64,000 bases of DNA from Iodobacter arcticus (lineage in GTDB: Bacteria; Pseudomonadota; Gammaproteobacteria; Burkholderiales; Chitinibacteraceae), in NCBI RefSeq assembly GCF_042664895.1, contig NZ_JBHTBQ010000019.1, forward strand, positions 124,001 to 188,000. Reading direction: 5' to 3'. How positions within the stretch are numbered: the first letter of the stretch is position 1; every line of letters begins with the position of its first letter. The position numbers and the translations under genes were made by a program. Shown piece after piece: positions 43,165 through 52,627 of this stretch. The notes under the pieces were generated by a model, which was given only the letters and a program-made list of their open reading frames with translations, did not search any database and had not been told where the DNA came from.

Positions 43165-44832
43165 TTAAGCTTTAGCCAGCTTAATAGGCTTGTCGTCGTC
43201 TGCTTTTTCAATCTTACGCGTGATATACCATTGCTGGGCAATAGAAATCACGTTATTCACTACCCAGTACACAACCAAGCCTGCTGGGAAGAAGAAGAAG
43301 AACACACTGAACATCAGCGGCATAATCTTCATCATCTTAGCTTGCATCGGATCCGGTGGAGGAGGGGACAGCGATGTTTGGATATACATCGAAATCGTCA
43401 TCAACACAGGCAGTACGTAGTAAGGATCTTTCACCGATAAGTCGGTAATCCAGAAAATCCATGGTGCTTGGCGTAGCTCAACCGATGCCAGCAGTGCCCA
43501 GTAAAGTGCAATAAACACCGGAATCTGTACCAGCATAGGCAGACAACCACCCAGCGGATTCACTTTTTCGGTTTTATACATTTCCATTACGGCTTGCTGG
43601 AACTTCATCTTGTCATCGCCATGCTTCGCTTTTAGCTGTTCCATGCGCGGTGCAAGCTTGCGCATTTTAGCCATAGAGCGATAGCTCGCAGCAGCCAGCG
43701 GGAAGAACATCGCTTTGATCAGCATGGTCAGCAAAATAATCGACCAGCCCCAGTTGCCAACCATCTTGTGGATGAAATCCAGAACCGCAAAGATAGGCTT
43801 AGAGAAGATGGTGAAAATGCCATAGTCTTTAATCAGATCAAAACCTTCGGCTACGGTATTCAGTACACGGGTTTCTTCTGGGCCAACAAACAATGGAATG
43901 CTCGTTTCATACTTTGCATTGGCAGCAATCGTCGGCAATTCTACGATCACACCGGCAGAGTACAGGCCATCTGGCAGCTTTTTCAGCTCGTAGCGAACAC
44001 CATTTGCACCGCCCACTGCTGGCGCGTTTTTAGGTGAAACAATCCACGCAGTAGCAAAGTAGTGTTGAAGCATGGCAACCCAGCCGTCTTTAGCTGCTTG
44101 CTCGTAGGTGGCTTCACCTTTATCCAGCTTGCTGAATTCCACTTTTTCGAATTTCTTCTTTTCAGTGTAAACAGCAGGGCCAGTAAAGGTAGTGGCTCCC
44201 ATATGGCCGCCGCTACCTTCAGGTGTTTTGCCATCGCGTAGCAAACGGTAGTAAGCCGAAGTGGTCAATGGTTTAGCAGAACCGTTAACCAGCTCGTACT
44301 TCACATCAATCAGATAGCTATCACGCTTAAAGGTATAAATCTTGGCGATTTTTATACCATCAGGGCCGGCAGCTTCTAGGCGAACAGAGACTTCCTTCTG
44401 GCCATCAGCCAGTTGGTAGGCGGTTTGTGCGCTGGTAAAAGTGCTTTTATGCGTAGGCAGGCCTTCACCGATCAGGCCGGTTTGTGCCACATAAATATGC
44501 TCGCCTTCGTCTTGCAGTAAGGCAAATGGCTTTTTGGCATTATCAATCATGCCGTGTTTAAGCAGCTTTACGCTACGCAGATCGGCACCATTGGTGTCGA
44601 TTTCTGCATTAAACAGGTCTGTTTTAACGGTAATGCGCTGACCACGTTGCAGTCTGCCTGCATCTTGTGGGGCCTGACCTGGTGCTGCAGCCTGTGGCGT
44701 AGAACCATTTGTAGCGCTTGCAGTTGCTGCAGGGGTTTTTATTTGAGGGTAACGCTCTTCCATCCACTTCTGCCAGAAGAACAGAATGCCGAATGACAAC
44801 GCGATAAAGAGGATGAGTCTTTTGGTATCCAT
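43165..44832 (-). CDS. yidC: membrane protein insertase YidC
   Basis: Inserts and folds inner-membrane proteins alone or with SecYEG. 555 residues: N-terminal anchor helix (LILFIALSFGILFFW), large periplasmic domain (about 60-340), then the conserved five-helix core with FPLAAASYRSMAKMRKLAPRMEQLKAKHGDDK, NPLGGCLPMLVQIPVFIALY and a VYWVVNNVISIAQQWYI end. The Gram-negative form. In the order rpmH-rnpA-yidD-yidC-mnmE. Confidence 0.97.
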   Translation of the reverse strand: MDTKRLILFIALSFGILFFWQKWMEERYPQIKTPAATASATNGSTPQAAAPGQAPQDAGRLQRGQRITVKTDLFNAEIDTNGADLRSVKLLKHGMIDNAKKPFALLQDEGEHIYVAQTGLIGEGLPTHKSTFTSAQTAYQLADGQKEVSVRLEAAGPDGIKIAKIYTFKRDSYLIDVKYELVNGSAKPLTTSAYYRLLRDGKTPEGSGGHMGATTFTGPAVYTEKKKFEKVEFSKLDKGEATYEQAAKDGWVAMLQHYFATAWIVSPKNAPAVGGANGVRYELKKLPDGLYSAGVIVELPTIAANAKYETSIPLFVGPEETRVLNTVAEGFDLIKDYGIFTIFSKPIFAVLDFIHKMVGNWGWSIILLTMLIKAMFFPLAAASYRSMAKMRKLAPRMEQLKAKHGDDKMKFQQAVMEMYKTEKVNPLGGCLPMLVQIPVFIALYWALLASVELRQAPWIFWITDLSVKDPYYVLPVLMTISMYIQTSLSPPPPDPMQAKMMKIMPLMFSVFFFFFPAGLVVYWVVNNVISIAQQWYITRKIEKADDDKPIKLAKA

Positions 44833-44856
44833 CTTGGCTCGAAAGGGTATGCAGAT

Positions 44857-45066
44857 TTATGGTACCGGATCATAGCCACAGCCACCCCAAGGGTGACAAC
44901 GACATAGCCGGCGAGTAGTTAGCCAGCCCCCTTTCATCACGCCGTAGCGTGTGACGGCTTCAATGCCGTATTGGGAGCAAGTTGGCGTAAAGCGACAGCG
45001 CGCTCCTAGGAGCGGGCTAATAGTAAACCGGTAAAGTTGCAGTAGCGCGACGATTATTTTCGACAT
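44857..45066 (-). CDS. yidD: membrane protein insertion efficiency factor YidD
   Basis: 69 residues, with the diagnostic cysteine-containing run RCRFTPTCSQYGIEAV and CHPWGGCGYDPVP. Small peripheral inner-membrane protein that helps YidC-dependent insertion. It overlaps the rnpA stop by 13 bases and precedes yidC by 24 bases. Confidence 0.96.
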   Translation of the reverse strand: MSKIIVALLQLYRFTISPLLGARCRFTPTCSQYGIEAVTRYGVMKGGWLTTRRLCRCHPWGGCGYDPVP

Positions 45067-45416
45067 TTGTGAATCTTGCCGAGCAGTGAAATAAGTGCTT
45101 CACGTGCTGCAGCGCCTTCTTTTCGTCCAAATGGCCGACGTGCACGTACCACCAGATCGATGCCGGTTACTTTATTTGCGTTCAGGCGAAATGTTTCCCG
45201 CACTGTGCGTTTGATGTAGTTGCGACCTACGGCCCGCTTGTCTGTTTTTTTACCGACGACTAAGCCAAGTCTGGCGTGATCCAGCCCGTTGGGCCTGCCA
45301 AGCACTTGAAAAAAATCATTGGAAGAAGAACAGCGCAAACTAAAAACGGATGAAAATTCATCCGCTTTTAGCAGGCGCATATTGCGCGCAAAACCAGTTT
45401 GGGAGTGTCCCAACAA
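45054..45416 (-). CDS. rnpA: ribonuclease P protein component RnpA
   Basis: Protein subunit of RNase P, which removes tRNA 5' leaders. 120 residues if initiated at the TTG at 45416; the ATG at 45380 would give 108, and the family commonly uses unusual starts, so this is undecided. The RNA-binding RNR motif is AVGRNYIKRTVRETFR and the N-terminal RLLKADEFSSVF is typical. It follows rpmH and overlaps yidD. Confidence 0.95.
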   Translation of the reverse strand: MLGHSQTGFARNMRLLKADEFSSVFSLRCSSSNDFFQVLGRPNGLDHARLGLVVGKKTDKRAVGRNYIKRTVRETFRLNANKVTGIDLVVRARRPFGRKEGAAAREALISLLGKIHKCRK

Positions 45417-45443
45417 AGCTTAGCATCAAGGTTCTGCCCGCAA

Positions 45444-45578
45444 TTAAGCGGTCAAAACCTTGCGGCCCTTTGCGCGGCGAGCGTTAACAACGCGAACGCC
45501 GCCAACGGTCTTCATACGGGCACGAAAACCGTGAGTGCGTTTGCGTTTGATAACTGAAGGTTGAAATGTACGTTTCAT
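45444..45578 (-). CDS. rpmH: 50S ribosomal protein L34 RpmH
   Basis: 44-residue very basic protein beginning MKRTFQPSVIKRKRTHGFRA and ending GRKVLTA, the full L34 pattern. Too short for a routine ORF screen but unmistakable. First gene of the leftward operon rpmH-rnpA-yidD-yidC, with a strong promoter upstream (45620-45648). Confidence 0.98.
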   Translation of the reverse strand: MKRTFQPSVIKRKRTHGFRARMKTVGGVRVVNARRAKGRKVLTA

Positions 45579-45619
45579 AATATTGGATCCCTGCCAAACA
45601 AAATCGAAGTAAACCGCCG

Positions 45620-45648
45620 TTTATATGCCCTCTAGGCGCCTGTGTCAA
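45620..45648 (-). promoter_or_regulatory. sigma-70 promoter for rpmH-rnpA
   Basis: On the minus strand TTGACA (45643-45648) and TATAAA (45620-45625) with a 17-base spacer, a near-consensus promoter 42 bases before the rpmH start. Confidence 0.85.
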
Positions 45649-45679
45649 TGCCTTTTATTAAGCGGCATCATAATCGGGC

Positions 45680-45688
45680 TGTGGATAA
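45680..45688 (-). promoter_or_regulatory. DnaA box, perfect consensus
   Basis: TGTGGATAA, the reverse complement of TTATCCACA. It overlaps the -35 position of a possible dnaA promoter whose -10 is TACAAT at 45705-45710, suggesting autoregulation of dnaA. Confidence 0.8.
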
Positions 45689-45809
45689 GTAGGGGGTGAA
45701 GCGGTACAATCGCCCCTCGTTCTCTTTTGAAAACATCACCGCTTTCGTTGTGGGCCTCCTGTGTGGGGCACTTGTGTATTCCACAAATCACGACGGACAG
45801 GATACCCCT

Positions 45810-47177
45810 ATGTCTGTGCAGGAAAATTGCTGGCCCCACTGCCTTGCTGAGTTGGAGCGTCGTTTAGGCGCGGACCAGTTTCGCATCTGGATTAAACCGC
45901 TAACGGTTGAAATGACCGATGAAGGCTTAAACCTGATCGTACCTAATCAGATTTTCTTACAATTTATTCGTGATCGTTATCTTGGAATGATTGAAGAAGC
46001 TGCCTCCACCTTTGCAACGGGCGATGCGCCTGTTATTGCCTTGCGCGTAGGCACAATGCAAAGGCCTGCTGCTGCGCCTCAGGCTAGCAGCAGCGTTGCA
46101 GAGGGTAAACCTGCGCCTGCTAAGGCGGTGATTAGCGCTTCGGCCGCCAATCACGAAACCACACGCTTAAACCCTAATTTTACTTTTGAAACGCTGGTCA
46201 CCGGTAAGGCCAATCAATTGGCGCGTGCGGCGGCGATTCAAGTGGCAGAAAACCCCGGCGTAAGCTACAACCCGCTATTTGTTTATGGCGGCGTGGGCTT
46301 GGGTAAAACTCACTTGATTCAATCGATTGGTAATTATGTGCATCAGCGTAATCCGGGCGCCAAGATTCGCTATATTCATGCCGAAAAATACGTGCAAGAT
46401 GTGGTGCGTGCTTACCAGCACAAAGCGTTTGATGAGTTTAAACGCTACTACCACTCGCTTGATCTGCTGCTGATTGATGATATTCAGTTCTTTGTGGGCA
46501 AAGACAAAACGCAGGAAGAATTCTTCTACGCTTTTAATGCCCTTGTGGAAGCGCACAAGCAAATTATTATCACCTCCGATCGCTATCCAAAAGAAATCGA
46601 CGGCTTGCAAGAGCGCTTAACTTCGCGCTTTTCCTGGGGCTTAACGGTGGCGATCGAGCCGCCTGAGCTAGAAATGCGCGTGGCAATTCTGATGAAAAAA
46701 GCCGAGCGCGAAAACTTTAAGCTTGATGCCAACGTAGCGTTTTTTGTCGCTAAACATATCCGCTCAAATGTGCGGGAGTTAGAAGGCGCATTGAAGCGGG
46801 TATTGGCTTATTCTCGCTTTACCAATCAGCCGATTACACTGGATGCAGCTAAAGAAGCGCTGAAAGATATTTTAGCGTCTGGTAGCCGTCAGGTATCGGT
46901 AGAAAATATTCAGAAAACTGTCGCAGATTTTTATAAAATCAAGATTGCAGATATGCATTCTAAAAAGCGCACTCGTGATATTGCGCGGCCAAGGCAGATT
47001 GCCATGGCGCTGACTAAAGAGCTCACGCAAATGTCTTTACCTGCCATTGGTGAAGCTTTTGGCGGGCGAGATCACACCACGGTCTTGCATGCTTGCCGCA
47101 CCATTGAAGAAATGCGTGGTAGCGATAGCGAAATCGCTCATCAATATGGCGTGTTGCTGCAGATGCTGCGTAGTTAA
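45810..47177 (+). CDS. dnaA: chromosomal replication initiator DnaA
   Basis: 455 residues from the ATG at 45810 (GGACAGGA upstream); the frame is open further back to 45696 but that extension covers the promoter. Domain I (CLAELERRLGADQFRIWIKPL), a short linker II, AAA+ domain III (GGVGLGKTHL Walker A, LLIDDIQFF Walker B, SDRYPKEI) and domain IV with the DNA-binding signature GRDHTTVLHACRTI. Starts the rightward dnaA-dnaN-gyrB run; no recF is present between dnaN and gyrB. Confidence 0.98.
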   Translation: MSVQENCWPHCLAELERRLGADQFRIWIKPLTVEMTDEGLNLIVPNQIFLQFIRDRYLGMIEEAASTFATGDAPVIALRVGTMQRPAAAPQASSSVAEGKPAPAKAVISASAANHETTRLNPNFTFETLVTGKANQLARAAAIQVAENPGVSYNPLFVYGGVGLGKTHLIQSIGNYVHQRNPGAKIRYIHAEKYVQDVVRAYQHKAFDEFKRYYHSLDLLLIDDIQFFVGKDKTQEEFFYAFNALVEAHKQIIITSDRYPKEIDGLQERLTSRFSWGLTVAIEPPELEMRVAILMKKAERENFKLDANVAFFVAKHIRSNVRELEGALKRVLAYSRFTNQPITLDAAKEALKDILASGSRQVSVENIQKTVADFYKIKIADMHSKKRTRDIARPRQIAMALTKELTQMSLPAIGEAFGGRDHTTVLHACRTIEEMRGSDSEIAHQYGVLLQMLRS

Positions 47178-47407
47178 TTTTTGGTGTGGGTTTGTTGTTG
47201 GGCGGGAGAAGCCCGCTGCCAGCAAATCTGCATTGCCAGCTGCGTTGAATGTCAGTGCCTGTGTATGCACCTGCATAAAACATGGCTGGTTTGTAAGTTT
47301 GGGTGCTGCTTAGCTTATTTGATTTGGCTAAATACCATTCATTCCCTACACATGCTGTAAATCGGTTAGAATCCTGCGGTTAAACCCATTTTTTGGAACG
47401 AGGCGCC

Positions 47408-48514
47408 ATGCAACTCTTGCAAGCCGAACGCGATGCGCTCTTGAAGCCGCTGGCTACGGTCACCGGTATTGTTGAGCGCAGGCATACCCTGCCCATTCTC
47501 TCGAACGTGTTGATCAAGAAGGATGGCGACGCCCTGTCCTTTACCGGCACCGATCTTGAAATTCAGATCAGTAGCCGTCAGGCCGAAGGCTTTTCTGGCG
47601 ACGATTTCGCCATTACAGTCGCAGCTAAAAAGCTGTCTGATATCTTGCGTGCGATTGCGGATAAAACCGTAGTGAGCATGGAAGAAGCCGACGGCCGTCT
47701 GACGATTAAGGCAGGCAAAAGCCGCTTTAATCTGCAAACGCTGCCTGCCGCTGATTTCCCGCAACTGGCGGTAGATACCAATCTGCGCGCTACAGTACGC
47801 ATGCCACAAGGCCAGTTAAAAGCCTTGCTGGGGCGTACGCAATTTACGATGGCTCATCAGGATATCCGTTATTACTTGAACGGTTTGTTTATGGTGACTG
47901 AAGGCAATTTGCTGAAACTGGTTGCCACCGATGGCCACCGTTTGGCTTTTGCTTCGGCAGAGATTCTGGGCGATTTCGCTAAGAATGAAGTGATTTTGCC
48001 GCGTAAAACAATCTTAGAATTATATAAATTGCTGGCTGATTCGGATGATGAAGTCACCATCGATATCGCAAGCAATCAAGTACGTTTTGCCTTTGGCAAT
48101 ATCGTGATTCACAGCAAAGTAGTCGACGGTAAATTCCCCGATTACAACCGCGTGATTCCGCAAAATAATGATAAAGGCTTGTTGATTGAGCGCCAGATGT
48201 TATTGGCCTCGATGCAGCGTGCTGCGATTTTATCGAATGAAAAATTCCGTGGCGTGCGCTTAGTGCTCACCGACGGCTTGCTCAAAATTATGTGTAATAA
48301 CAATGAGCAGGAAGAAGCGCAGGAAGAAGTAGAAGTGGATTACAGCGGCGCGCCGCTGGATATCGGCTTTAACATCCAGTATTTGCTGGACGTATTGACC
48401 AATACATCGGTTGAAACGCTACACTTCTCGTTTGGCGATGTGACTTCCTCGGTACTGGTTACTATTCCAGATAACGAGCATTTCAAATACATTGTGATGC
48501 CAATGCGCATCTAG
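47408..48514 (+). CDS. dnaN: DNA polymerase III beta subunit (sliding clamp) DnaN
   Basis: 368 residues from the ATG at 47408 (GGAACGAGG upstream). Three clamp domains; N-terminal MQLLQAERDALLKPLATVTGIVERRHTLPILSN-type beginning and the C-terminal VMPMRI that binds clamp partners. 230 bases after dnaA, followed by a terminator. Confidence 0.97.
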   Translation: MQLLQAERDALLKPLATVTGIVERRHTLPILSNVLIKKDGDALSFTGTDLEIQISSRQAEGFSGDDFAITVAAKKLSDILRAIADKTVVSMEEADGRLTIKAGKSRFNLQTLPAADFPQLAVDTNLRATVRMPQGQLKALLGRTQFTMAHQDIRYYLNGLFMVTEGNLLKLVATDGHRLAFASAEILGDFAKNEVILPRKTILELYKLLADSDDEVTIDIASNQVRFAFGNIVIHSKVVDGKFPDYNRVIPQNNDKGLLIERQMLLASMQRAAILSNEKFRGVRLVLTDGLLKIMCNNNEQEEAQEEVEVDYSGAPLDIGFNIQYLLDVLTNTSVETLHFSFGDVTSSVLVTIPDNEHFKYIVMPMRI

Positions 48515-48535
48515 CTTCGGTAAGTTTACGGCTAA

Positions 48536-48558
48536 GGTCGGGGTTGCCCCGGCCTTTT
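48536..48558 (+). terminator. Rho-independent terminator after dnaN
   Basis: GGTCGGGG-TTG-CCCCGGCC followed by TTTT, 22 bases after the dnaN stop. Confidence 0.8.
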
Positions 48559-48722
48559 GCATTTGTAAGATGTTAGTTTGCGAAGAATGATTCGCACTGT
48601 TTTTATGATTTTGATTGGCTTTGAGTCAAGTTTTTGGGCTTGAATATGCCGTTTACATCTTTATAAAAATTTAGCTTGGCCAAAAATGGGCCAAGCTCGT
48701 ATGTTGATTTAAGGAATTAGCA

Positions 48723-51134
48723 ATGTCTGAGCAACAAGAATATGGCGCCGATAGCATTAAAATTCTGAAAGGTCTTGAAGCCGTTCGGAAACGTCCGGGC
48801 ATGTATATCGGTGATACACAGGACGGCAGCGGCCTGCATCATATGGTGTTCGAAGTGCTGGATAACGCTATTGATGAGTCATTAGCCGGGCATTGCGATA
48901 CGATTAAAGTGATCATTCACGCCGATAATTCGATCAGCGTAGAAGATAACGGCCGTGGTATCCCTACTGATATCAAAGAAGACGACGAATTTAAGCGCTC
49001 TGCCGCCGAAATCGTCATGACCGAGCTGCACGCCGGCGGTAAGTTTGACCAGAACAGCTACAAGGTTTCTGGCGGCTTGCATGGTGTGGGTGTATCGGTG
49101 GTGAATGCCTTATCTGATTGGCTAAAGCTAACGATTCGCCGTAATGGCAAAGCGCACAGCATGGAGTTCCGTCAGGGCGAAGCGGTTTCTCCGTTGGCCG
49201 TGATTGGCGACACCGAGCGCCGTGGTACCGAAGTGCACTTTATGGCTTCGATCGAGACTTTTGGCTTGATTGAATACCATTTTGAAATTCTGGCTAAGCG
49301 CATTCGCGAGCTGTCTTTCTTAAATAACGGCGTAAAAATCCAGCTGATCGACCGCAGCCACGGCAAGGAAGAAAACTTTGCTTATGAAGGTGGCGTAAGC
49401 GGCTTTGTGCAATATATGAACCGTAATAAATCAGTATTGCATCAGCATATCTTCCATGCTGTTGGCGAAAAAGACGGCATGATTGTAGAAGTAGCGATGC
49501 AATGGAATGATTCTTACCAGGAATCGGTTCAATGCTTCACCAATAATATTCCCCAGCGCGACGGCGGCAGCCATATGACTGCGCTGCGCCAAGTGATGAC
49601 CCGTACGCTTAATCAATATATTGAGCAAAACGATCACGCTAAAAAAGCCAAGGTAGAAACCTCTGGCGACGATATGCGCGAAGGCCTGACCTGCGTGTTA
49701 TCAGTGAAAATGCCTGATCCAAAATTCAGCAGCCAAACCAAAGACAAGCTGGTTTCTAGCGAAATTGGCCCGGTAGTCAGCGAAGTCATCAGCCAAGCCC
49801 TAGCCGATTTCCTCTTAGAAAACCCAAATGACGCCAAAATCATTTGCGGCAAGATTGTAGATGCAGCCCGTGCCCGCGATGCAGCCCGCCGCGCCCGCGA
49901 GCTAACCCGTCGTAAAGGCGTGTTAGATGGCCTTGGCCTGCCGGGTAAGCTGGCCGATTGCCAAGAAAAAGACCCTGCAAAATCTGAAATTTACCTCGTC
50001 GAGGGTGATTCTGCGGGTGGATCGGCCAAGCAAGGCCGCGATCGTAAGTTTCAAGCGATTCTGCCTTTGAAAGGTAAAATCCTGAACGTAGAACGCGCAC
50101 GTTTCGATAAAATGATCTCTAGCCAGGAAGTGGGCACACTGATTACCGCGCTCGGTTGCGGTATTGGTAAAGACGATTTTAATATCGACAAACTGCGCTA
50201 CCACCGCATCATTATCATGACCGATGCGGACGTGGACGGCTCGCACATCCGTACCCTGCTACTGACATTCTTTTACCGCCAATTGCCAGAACTGGTTGAG
50301 CGCGGCTATATCTATATCGCCCAGCCGCCACTATTCAAAATCAAGCACGGCAAGAGCGAGACTTACCTCAAAGACGAAGCAGAGCTGAAGCAATACCTGC
50401 TGCGCCAAGCCTTAAACGGCGCATCGCTCTTACCAAGCGCAGACGCGGAAGCCATTGCTGGCGACGCACTGGAAAAACTGGCCCGCCAATACTTCGCCTC
50501 TGAAGCCGTGATCGACAGGCATAGCCGCTTTATCGATGCCGCCGTACTACAAGCCATGATTGGCTTGCCAGCATTGGCCTTGAGCACAGAAGCAGAAGCA
50601 CAGCAAAGCGTTGATCTGCTAACCGCCGCCTTAGAAAAAGTCGCCTCGCCAAACAGCCCGCGTTACAGCTTTAGCTTTACTCGCTCTGAAGAAAGCTATG
50701 TGATTAAGGTATCCCGTCGTCAGCACGGCGTATCCACCATCCAGCATCTGGACGAAGCCTTTCTGCTATCCGGCGACTACGCGCAAATGCGCAAAACCGC
50801 CGATATGCTAAATGGCCTGCTGGGTGATGGCGCTAAAGTAAAACGTGGCGAGCAAATCCAGTCTGTGACCAACTTTAAAGACGCTATCGAATGGCTGCTC
50901 GGCTTAATCCGCCGCAATATCGCCATCCAGCGCTATAAAGGTCTGGGCGAAATGAACCCGGAACAGCTATGGGAAACCACCATGGACGTGACTGTGCGCC
51001 GCCTGCTGAAAGTAAACGTAGAAGACGCTCTTGGTGCGGATGCCGTATTCACCACCCTGATGGGCGACCAGGTAGAACCGCGACGTCAATTTATCGAACA
51101 AAACGCACTGATTGCGCGGAATGTGGATATTTGA
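48723..51134 (+). CDS. gyrB: DNA gyrase subunit B GyrB
   Basis: ATPase subunit of gyrase; 803 residues. GHKL ATPase domain (VLDNAIDESLAGHCD, EDNGRGIPTD, GGLHGVGVSVVNALS), TOPRIM domain (EGDSAGGSAKQGRDR, DADVDGSHIRTLLL) and the C-terminal tail RYKGLGEMNPEQLWETT...QNALIARNVDI. An inserted segment of about 160 residues in the C-terminal half is normal for Gram-negative GyrB. The last ~365 bp have a diverged, frameshifted second copy at 52628-52993, so the native or foreign status of this 3' end is open. Confidence 0.97.
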   Translation: MSEQQEYGADSIKILKGLEAVRKRPGMYIGDTQDGSGLHHMVFEVLDNAIDESLAGHCDTIKVIIHADNSISVEDNGRGIPTDIKEDDEFKRSAAEIVMTELHAGGKFDQNSYKVSGGLHGVGVSVVNALSDWLKLTIRRNGKAHSMEFRQGEAVSPLAVIGDTERRGTEVHFMASIETFGLIEYHFEILAKRIRELSFLNNGVKIQLIDRSHGKEENFAYEGGVSGFVQYMNRNKSVLHQHIFHAVGEKDGMIVEVAMQWNDSYQESVQCFTNNIPQRDGGSHMTALRQVMTRTLNQYIEQNDHAKKAKVETSGDDMREGLTCVLSVKMPDPKFSSQTKDKLVSSEIGPVVSEVISQALADFLLENPNDAKIICGKIVDAARARDAARRARELTRRKGVLDGLGLPGKLADCQEKDPAKSEIYLVEGDSAGGSAKQGRDRKFQAILPLKGKILNVERARFDKMISSQEVGTLITALGCGIGKDDFNIDKLRYHRIIIMTDADVDGSHIRTLLLTFFYRQLPELVERGYIYIAQPPLFKIKHGKSETYLKDEAELKQYLLRQALNGASLLPSADAEAIAGDALEKLARQYFASEAVIDRHSRFIDAAVLQAMIGLPALALSTEAEAQQSVDLLTAALEKVASPNSPRYSFSFTRSEESYVIKVSRRQHGVSTIQHLDEAFLLSGDYAQMRKTADMLNGLLGDGAKVKRGEQIQSVTNFKDAIEWLLGLIRRNIAIQRYKGLGEMNPEQLWETTMDVTVRRLLKVNVEDALGADAVFTTLMGDQVEPRRQFIEQNALIARNVDI

Positions 51135-51187
51135 TGGTTGCAAGATCCCATTAATTTCTAGATTTTTGGGGCATTAGTTTGAGGATT

Positions 51188-51212
51188 AAAAAGCCCCGCA
51201 AGGGGCTTTTTT
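51188..51212 (+). terminator. Rho-independent terminator after gyrB
   Basis: AAAGCCCC-GCAA-GGGGCTTT with a T run; 53 bases after gyrB. Its presence after the intact copy but not after the 52993 remnant argues that the intact unit is functional as it stands. Confidence 0.85.
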
Positions 51213-51291
51213 GTTGGGTTTTTCGGATCAGCGACTATATGCAGCTTACTGGAAAGAATTATTTTCTGAGGGACGTTTCATATGCTGCTGA

Positions 51292-51399
51292 GTATTTCCA
51301 AAAACTACGATAAGCAAGATTGATCAGCTACGCACCCAGATTGATGCGATTGTTGCGAAGATTGAGGGGGCTGAAAAGAGAGTACGCAAGCATGAGTAA
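51292..51399 (+). pseudogene. possible 3' remnant of a gene upstream of the RhuM-family gene
   Basis: A 35-codon open stretch reading KIDQLRTQIDAIVAKIEGAEK and ending RVRKHE with a TAA that overlaps the rhuM start (ATGAGTAA). It has no start codon and looks like the helical tail of a type I restriction specificity subunit or similar. RhuM genes are often found in type I restriction loci. Tentative. Confidence 0.3.
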
Positions 51400-52411
51400 A
51401 GAGCTTCAGTTCTTGATATATCGCACCCCGCAAGAGGATATTAATATCAATGTGGTGATGCGAGATGAAACCATCTGGCTGACGCAAAAAGCAATGGCTG
51501 CACTTTTTGACGTGCAAACGCCCGCTATTAGTAAGCATCTAAAAAATATATTTGCAGAAGCTGAGCTTGATGAAGCAGTGGTTATTTCCAAAATGGAAAC
51601 AACCACTGAGCACGGTGCCATCCAAGGGAAAACCCAAACCAACAAGACAAAATTCTACAATCTTGATGCCGTTATCTCGGTTGGTTATCGCGTGAATTCT
51701 GCTAAAGCGACTCAGTTTAGAATCTGGGCGACCAAGACGCTCAAGGAGTTCATCCAAAAAGGTTTTGTGATGGATGACGAACGCCTAAAGCAGGGTGGGC
51801 AGGTTTTTGGCAAAGATTATTTTCGTGAACTCCTTGAGCGCGTACGTTCAATCCGTGCCAGTGAGCGACGTATTTGGCAGCAAATTACTGATATTTTTGC
51901 CGAATGCAGTGTTGATTACGCGGCAAGTGCTCAGATCACCAAAGACTTTTATGCGGTGGTTCAAAATAAATTTCATTTTGCAATTGCAGGGCAAACCGCT
52001 GCTGAGATTATTTATACCAAGGCGGATAGAAATGCAGACCATATGGGGCTGACCACATGGAAAAACGCCCCCAATGGACGCATCCTTAAATCAGATGTAA
52101 CCACCGCTAAAAACTACCTGACCGACAAAGAGATTAAACGCTTGGAGCGTGCCGTAACGGGCTACTTTGACTACATCGAAGACCTAATCGAGCGCGAAAA
52201 CACGTTTACGATGGAAGACTTTGTGAGCAGTGTGAATGAATTTTTAGTGTTCAGAAAATACGACATCTTGAGCGACAAAGGTAAAATTTCTAAACAGCAG
52301 GCCGATAATAAAGCGGCTGGTGAATACAATGAATTTAATAAAAGCCAAAAAATTGTTTCTGATTTTGATAGAGCAATAAAAGCCATAGAGAAAAAAGGCG
52401 GCAAAGCGTAA
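51392..52411 (+). CDS. RhuM-family protein
   Basis: 339 residues from the ATG at 51392. The N-terminal segment FLIYRTPQEDININVVMRDETIWLTQKAMAALFDVQTPAISKHLKNIF and VISVGYRVNSAKATQFRIWATKTLKEFIQKGF are the hallmark of the "virulence RhuM" family, with a helix-turn-helix-like part. The function is unknown; homologues occur in pathogenicity islands and beside type I restriction genes. Here it lies between the gyrB end and its diverged partial duplicate, inside what looks like an island. Confidence 0.88.
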   Translation: MSKELQFLIYRTPQEDININVVMRDETIWLTQKAMAALFDVQTPAISKHLKNIFAEAELDEAVVISKMETTTEHGAIQGKTQTNKTKFYNLDAVISVGYRVNSAKATQFRIWATKTLKEFIQKGFVMDDERLKQGGQVFGKDYFRELLERVRSIRASERRIWQQITDIFAECSVDYAASAQITKDFYAVVQNKFHFAIAGQTAAEIIYTKADRNADHMGLTTWKNAPNGRILKSDVTTAKNYLTDKEIKRLERAVTGYFDYIEDLIERENTFTMEDFVSSVNEFLVFRKYDILSDKGKISKQQADNKAAGEYNEFNKSQKIVSDFDRAIKAIEKKGGKA

Positions 52412-52627
52412 TTAGGTTGATGGCGACTTTGCTTAAGTGGGTCGTAAAGTATCTGGTCCATTTTTTTGAGACAGAACCTTTTTGGCTTATTTGGTGGCGT
52501 GCCAAGGTAATTGGCACTGGCATTTAGCTTTGCCGAAAAAGTAATAGACAGCGATGAGCCATGCTTAACCCAATGTGCTTCCACTGAATCAGTAATGTAA
52601 TCGAGCAGGCATTGGTGGGTATGTTCG

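Larger units (their letters stand above)
45579..45809. other. probable origin-of-replication region between rpmH and dnaA
   Basis: 231-base divergent gap between rpmH and dnaA, the position of oriC in many bacteria. I find one perfect DnaA box (TGTGGATAA, 45680-45688) and only weak look-alikes, no cluster of boxes and no strong AT-rich unwinding element. The true oriC may extend into or lie at another gap, so this is only a candidate. Confidence 0.5.

Noticed and set aside
52171..52584. Minus-strand frame of 137 codons overlapping the RhuM 3' end
   Set aside because: Two thirds is antisense to the RhuM-family gene; the remainder matches no transposase I can name with confidence.
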